Below are positions 61,751 through 64,000 of a stretch of DNA of 64,000 nucleotides, in pieces. The position numbers and the translations under genes were made by a program. Positions within the stretch are counted from its first letter, which is position 1. Each line of letters opens with the position of its first letter. The notes under the pieces were generated by a model, which was not told the DNA's origin, did no database searches, and saw nothing but the letters and a program-made list of their open reading frames with translations. Source of the DNA: Desulfomicrobium apsheronum. GTDB lineage: Bacteria > Desulfobacterota > Desulfovibrionia > Desulfovibrionales > Desulfomicrobiaceae. Location of the stretch: the NCBI RefSeq assembly GCF_900114115.1, contig NZ_FORX01000002.1, positions 186,001 to 250,000 on the forward strand. The letters run 5' to 3'.

Positions 61751-63610
61751 GAGCTGAATCTCAAGGCACGACAAGGCCGCGGGCGTGATCCCGGAAATGC
61801 GTCCGGCCTGACCCAGGGTGCGCGGCTGGATACGGGTCAGTTTTTCCGTGACCTCGCGTGAGAGGCCGGGAATGCCGACGTAATTCATGTCTTCGGGCAG
61901 GGCCGTCTGCTCCATCTTTTCAAAGCGGTCCACCAGCTCCTGCTGGCGACGCAGATAGCCTTCGTACTTGGCCTTGATTTCGGCTTCCTCCAGCGCTTCT
62001 TCATCAAAATTTTCCAGCTCCGGCCATAGCGGCGCGAGAACCTCGATGGTCAGTTCCGGCTGGCGCAGCAGCTCCTTGAGGCTGACCGACTTTTGCGGGA
62101 TCGTGCCACCCATGGCCTCGACCAGATCCTTGGTCGCGGCATCGGGGCGGACGCGGATAGATTCCAGTCCGGTCATGATTTCGTTCACGGCCGCCTGCTT
62201 GCGGGTGAAACGCTGCCAGCGGCTGTCATCGACGAGGCCAAGCTCGCGTCCGATGGCGGTCAGGCGCTCGTCGGCATTGTCCTCGCGCAGCAGGAGCCTG
62301 TGTTCGGCCCGGGAGGTGAACATGCGGTAGGGTTCAAGCGTGCCCTTGGTGACCAGATCGTCCACGAGCACGGCTATGTAGGCCTGGCTGCGGGTCAGGA
62401 TCAGCTCGGGTTCGCCGCGCAGGGCAAGGACGGCATTTATAGCCGCCCACAGTCCCTGTCCGGCAGCTTCTTCGTAGCCCGATGTGCCGTTGATCTGCCC
62501 GGCCATGTACAGGCCGCGCACCAGCTTGGTTTCCAGGGTGGGTTTTAGCTGTGTCGGGGGAACATAATCGTATTCGATGGCGTAGCCGGGCCGGATGATC
62601 TGGGCCTTCTCAAGGCCCGGAATGGACGTCACCAGAGCTTTCTGGATGTCCAGCGGCAGGCTCGTGGGGATGCCGTTGGGGTAGACCTCGTGACTGGTCA
62701 GGCCTTCGGGCTCGACAAATATCTGGTGCCGGTCCTTCTCGGGGAAACGGGCGATCTTGTCCTCGATGGATGGGCAATAGCGCGCTCCGGTGCCCTTGAT
62801 GACGCCGGTGAACATGGGCGAGCGGTCGAATCCGGTGCGGATGATCTCGTGGGTGCGCTCCGTGGTGTAGGTCACGAAGCAGGGCAGCTGCCGGAGTTTT
62901 ATGCCGGGGCTGTCGAAGCTGAAGGGCCGGGGCGGATTGTCTCCGGCCTGTTCCTCCATGACGGAATAATCGATGGACGATTTCAGCAGCCGGGGCACGG
63001 TGCCGGTTTTCAGGCGTCCAAGTTCGAAACCCAGTTCGGTAAGTCGTGGCGAGAGGCCGTGGCTTGCCGGATCGCCCTGGCGTCCGCCGCTGAAGCTGTC
63101 GAGGCCGACATGAATGAGGCCTTGCAGGAACGTGCCCGTGGTCAAGAGCGCCGCACGGCAGGCAATGGTCTCGCCCAGTGTGGTCACGACGCCCGTGACG
63201 CGGCCGTCCTCAACGGTCAGGGACGCAACCGTCTCCTGGCGCACGAAGAGGTTCGGGCAGGTGAAGATGTCCTGCTGCACGACCCGTACGTATTCGGTGC
63301 GGTCGATCTGGGCGCGGCTTGAGCGTACGGCGGGCCCCTTGCGGGTGTTCAGGATGCGGAATTGGATTCCGGCTTGATCGGCCCATTTGCCCATCATCCC
63401 ACCCAGCGCGTCGATCTCCTTGACCATGTGCCCCTTGGCCAGGCCGCCGATGGCCGGATTGCAGGACAAATGTCCGATGCGGTCGGCGTTGATGGTCAAG
63501 AGAAGGGTCTGCATGCCCATGTGCGCGGCCGCCATGGCCGCCTCGCAACCGGCATGGCCGGCGCCCACGACAATGACGTCAAAGATATCGGGCACGGTCG
63601 GGATGGTCAT
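61730..63610 (-). CDS. mnmG: tRNA uridine-5-carboxymethylaminomethyl modification enzyme, FAD subunit
   Basis: A 626-residue MnmG (GidA), which with MnmE modifies the wobble uridine of several tRNAs. The FAD motif is [14 protein letters not shown], followed by the family signatures [26 protein letters not shown] and [13 protein letters not shown]-like sequence (here [16 protein letters not shown]). Catalytic Cys residues are in the CNPAIGG and PCFVTYT regions. The C-terminal helical domain ends in [10 protein letters not shown]. Its end hosts the terminator of the convergent gene. The upstream peptidase gene stops 4 bases before it, so the two are probably co-transcribed. Confidence 0.96.
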   Translation of the reverse strand: MTIPTVPDIFDVIVVGAGHAGCEAAMAAAHMGMQTLLLTINADRIGHLSCNPAIGGLAKGHMVKEIDALGGMMGKWADQAGIQFRILNTRKGPAVRSSRAQIDRTEYVRVVQQDIFTCPNLFVRQETVASLTVEDGRVTGVVTTLGETIACRAALLTTGTFLQGLIHVGLDSFSGGRQGDPASHGLSPRLTELGFELGRLKTGTVPRLLKSSIDYSVMEEQAGDNPPRPFSFDSPGIKLRQLPCFVTYTTERTHEIIRTGFDRSPMFTGVIKGTGARYCPSIEDKIARFPEKDRHQIFVEPEGLTSHEVYPNGIPTSLPLDIQKALVTSIPGLEKAQIIRPGYAIEYDYVPPTQLKPTLETKLVRGLYMAGQINGTSGYEEAAGQGLWAAINAVLALRGEPELILTRSQAYIAVLVDDLVTKGTLEPYRMFTSRAEHRLLLREDNADERLTAIGRELGLVDDSRWQRFTRKQAAVNEIMTGLESIRVRPDAATKDLVEAMGGTIPQKSVSLKELLRQPELTIEVLAPLWPELENFDEEALEEAEIKAKYEGYLRRQQELVDRFEKMEQTALPEDMNYVGIPGLSREVTEKLTRIQPRTLGQAGRISGITPAALSCLEIQLKKIGRL

Positions 63611-63614
63611 GTGC

Positions 63615-64000
63615 TTATGCCTGGTCGTCGAAAAGAAGATGGGCGAACACCCGGGCGTCGGCGATGGTGGCCGTCACCGAACAGTGCTCGTTGGGCTGGT
63701 GCGCCGTGTGCATGAGCGTGGACCAGCAGACGGCGGGAAGGCCCCGCTTGCGGAACGCCGCCGCCACGGTGCCGCCGCCGATTCCAATCACGCGCGCTTC
63801 AAGCCCGCGTGTCTTCTGAAGCGCGGCGGTCAGCCGTATTACGGCCTCGCAGTCGGCAGGCGTCGCCGGGGCTGCCTGTTCCTTGACCACGGGCGCGAAG
63901 GCGATGCGCACGCCCCGCTCAAGTTCCACCTTGTCGCAGATTGTCCGCACTTCCCGCTCGATATCTTCCAGAGGGTAGGTGGGCAGCACTCGGCAGTCGA
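63615..64000 (-). CDS. M20-family metallopeptidase, C-terminal part (runs off the window)
   Basis: The frame is open to the window end and encodes the last 128 residues of an M20/ArgE/DapE-type peptidase. It begins [17 protein letters not shown] (the small-domain strand of this family) and ends with [34 protein letters not shown] with the metal-binding His, and a helix ARVFAHLLF. The substrate cannot be told from this part. It lies 4 bases upstream of mnmG. Confidence 0.85.
   Translation of the reverse strand, partial: DCRVLPTYPLEDIEREVRTICDKVELERGVRIAFAPVVKEQAAPATPADCEAVIRLTAALQKTRGLEARVIGIGGGTVAAAFRKRGLPAVCWSTLMHTAHQPNEHCSVTATIADARVFAHLLFDDQA

Overview
The window is about 64 kb of high-GC bacterial chromosome with densely packed genes on both strands. 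No rRNA, tRNA, CRISPR array or prophage is visible. The gene content points to an anaerobic, cytochrome-rich deltaproteobacterium of the Desulfovibrionales type; a Desulfomicrobium-like organism is my best inference, not a proof. Supporting genes are a membrane NrfHA nitrite reductase, a tungsten/molybdenum aldehyde:ferredoxin oxidoreductase with a ferredoxin partner, a heme-binding sensor kinase, and a peroxiredoxin that uses selenocysteine.

Layout. 0-4 kb: end of an unidentified gene, a DUF1638 protein, a hybrid histidine kinase, a YjdF/DUF2238 membrane protein and a probable hipA remnant behind an 11-bp inverted repeat. 4-9.7 kb: a five-gene minus-strand operon (TetR regulator, HlyD adaptor, double ABC ATPase, two ABC-2 permeases; the YbhGFSR/CecR arrangement). 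9.7-10.2 kb: non-coding repeats. 10.2-18 kb: respiration and signalling (selenoprotein peroxiredoxin, NrfHA, OmpR-type regulator, RNA-binding protein, heme sensor kinase, TauE/SafE exporter). 17.8-22 kb: a KefB-like antiporter, then two DUF1538 membrane proteins with a PII protein and a 54-residue zinc-ribbon protein. 22-25.4 kb: DUF4139 protein and a CoA-disulfide-reductase-like enzyme fused to rhodanese. 25.7-29.8 kb: PC4-like protein, ClpS-ClpA-Aat (the N-end rule branch) and DarP. 30-41 kb: NAGPA-like protein, UvrB, K+ channel, a divergent NAD+-dependent ligase, DapB, and the MoxR-DUF58-transglutaminase operon. 41-45.5 kb: chalcone-isomerase-like protein, a metallophosphoesterase/kinase pair, a 0.9-kb hairpin-rich repeat block and a LysE exporter. 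45.5-55.6 kb: malate synthase G, YjbQ, and a minus-strand stress-type cluster (exported SOD, DUF445, MIF-like, Usp, kinase-like, YbgA, PPOx, SDR-DUF2867). 55.7-64 kb: PepA, a second repeat region, ThpR, an MNT-HEPN pair, the oxidoreductase/ferredoxin pair, MnmG and the end of an M20 peptidase gene.

The most notable observations are: (1) the peroxiredoxin gene carries an in-frame TGA exactly at the peroxidatic cysteine, followed by a good bacterial SECIS hairpin, and has no candidate resolving cysteine; (2) the 43.9-44.8 kb block contains related hairpins in which a stem base pair has changed on both sides, and its last hairpin arm has grown into a 16-C tract beside the lysE ribosome binding site; (3) a separate element at 9.8 and 57.4 kb keeps its flanks but has swapped both inverted arms; (4) an 11-G tract lies inside the transglutaminase gene; (5) two DUF1538 genes are coupled to a PII gene; (6) the ligase-like protein has Glu at a normally essential Lys.
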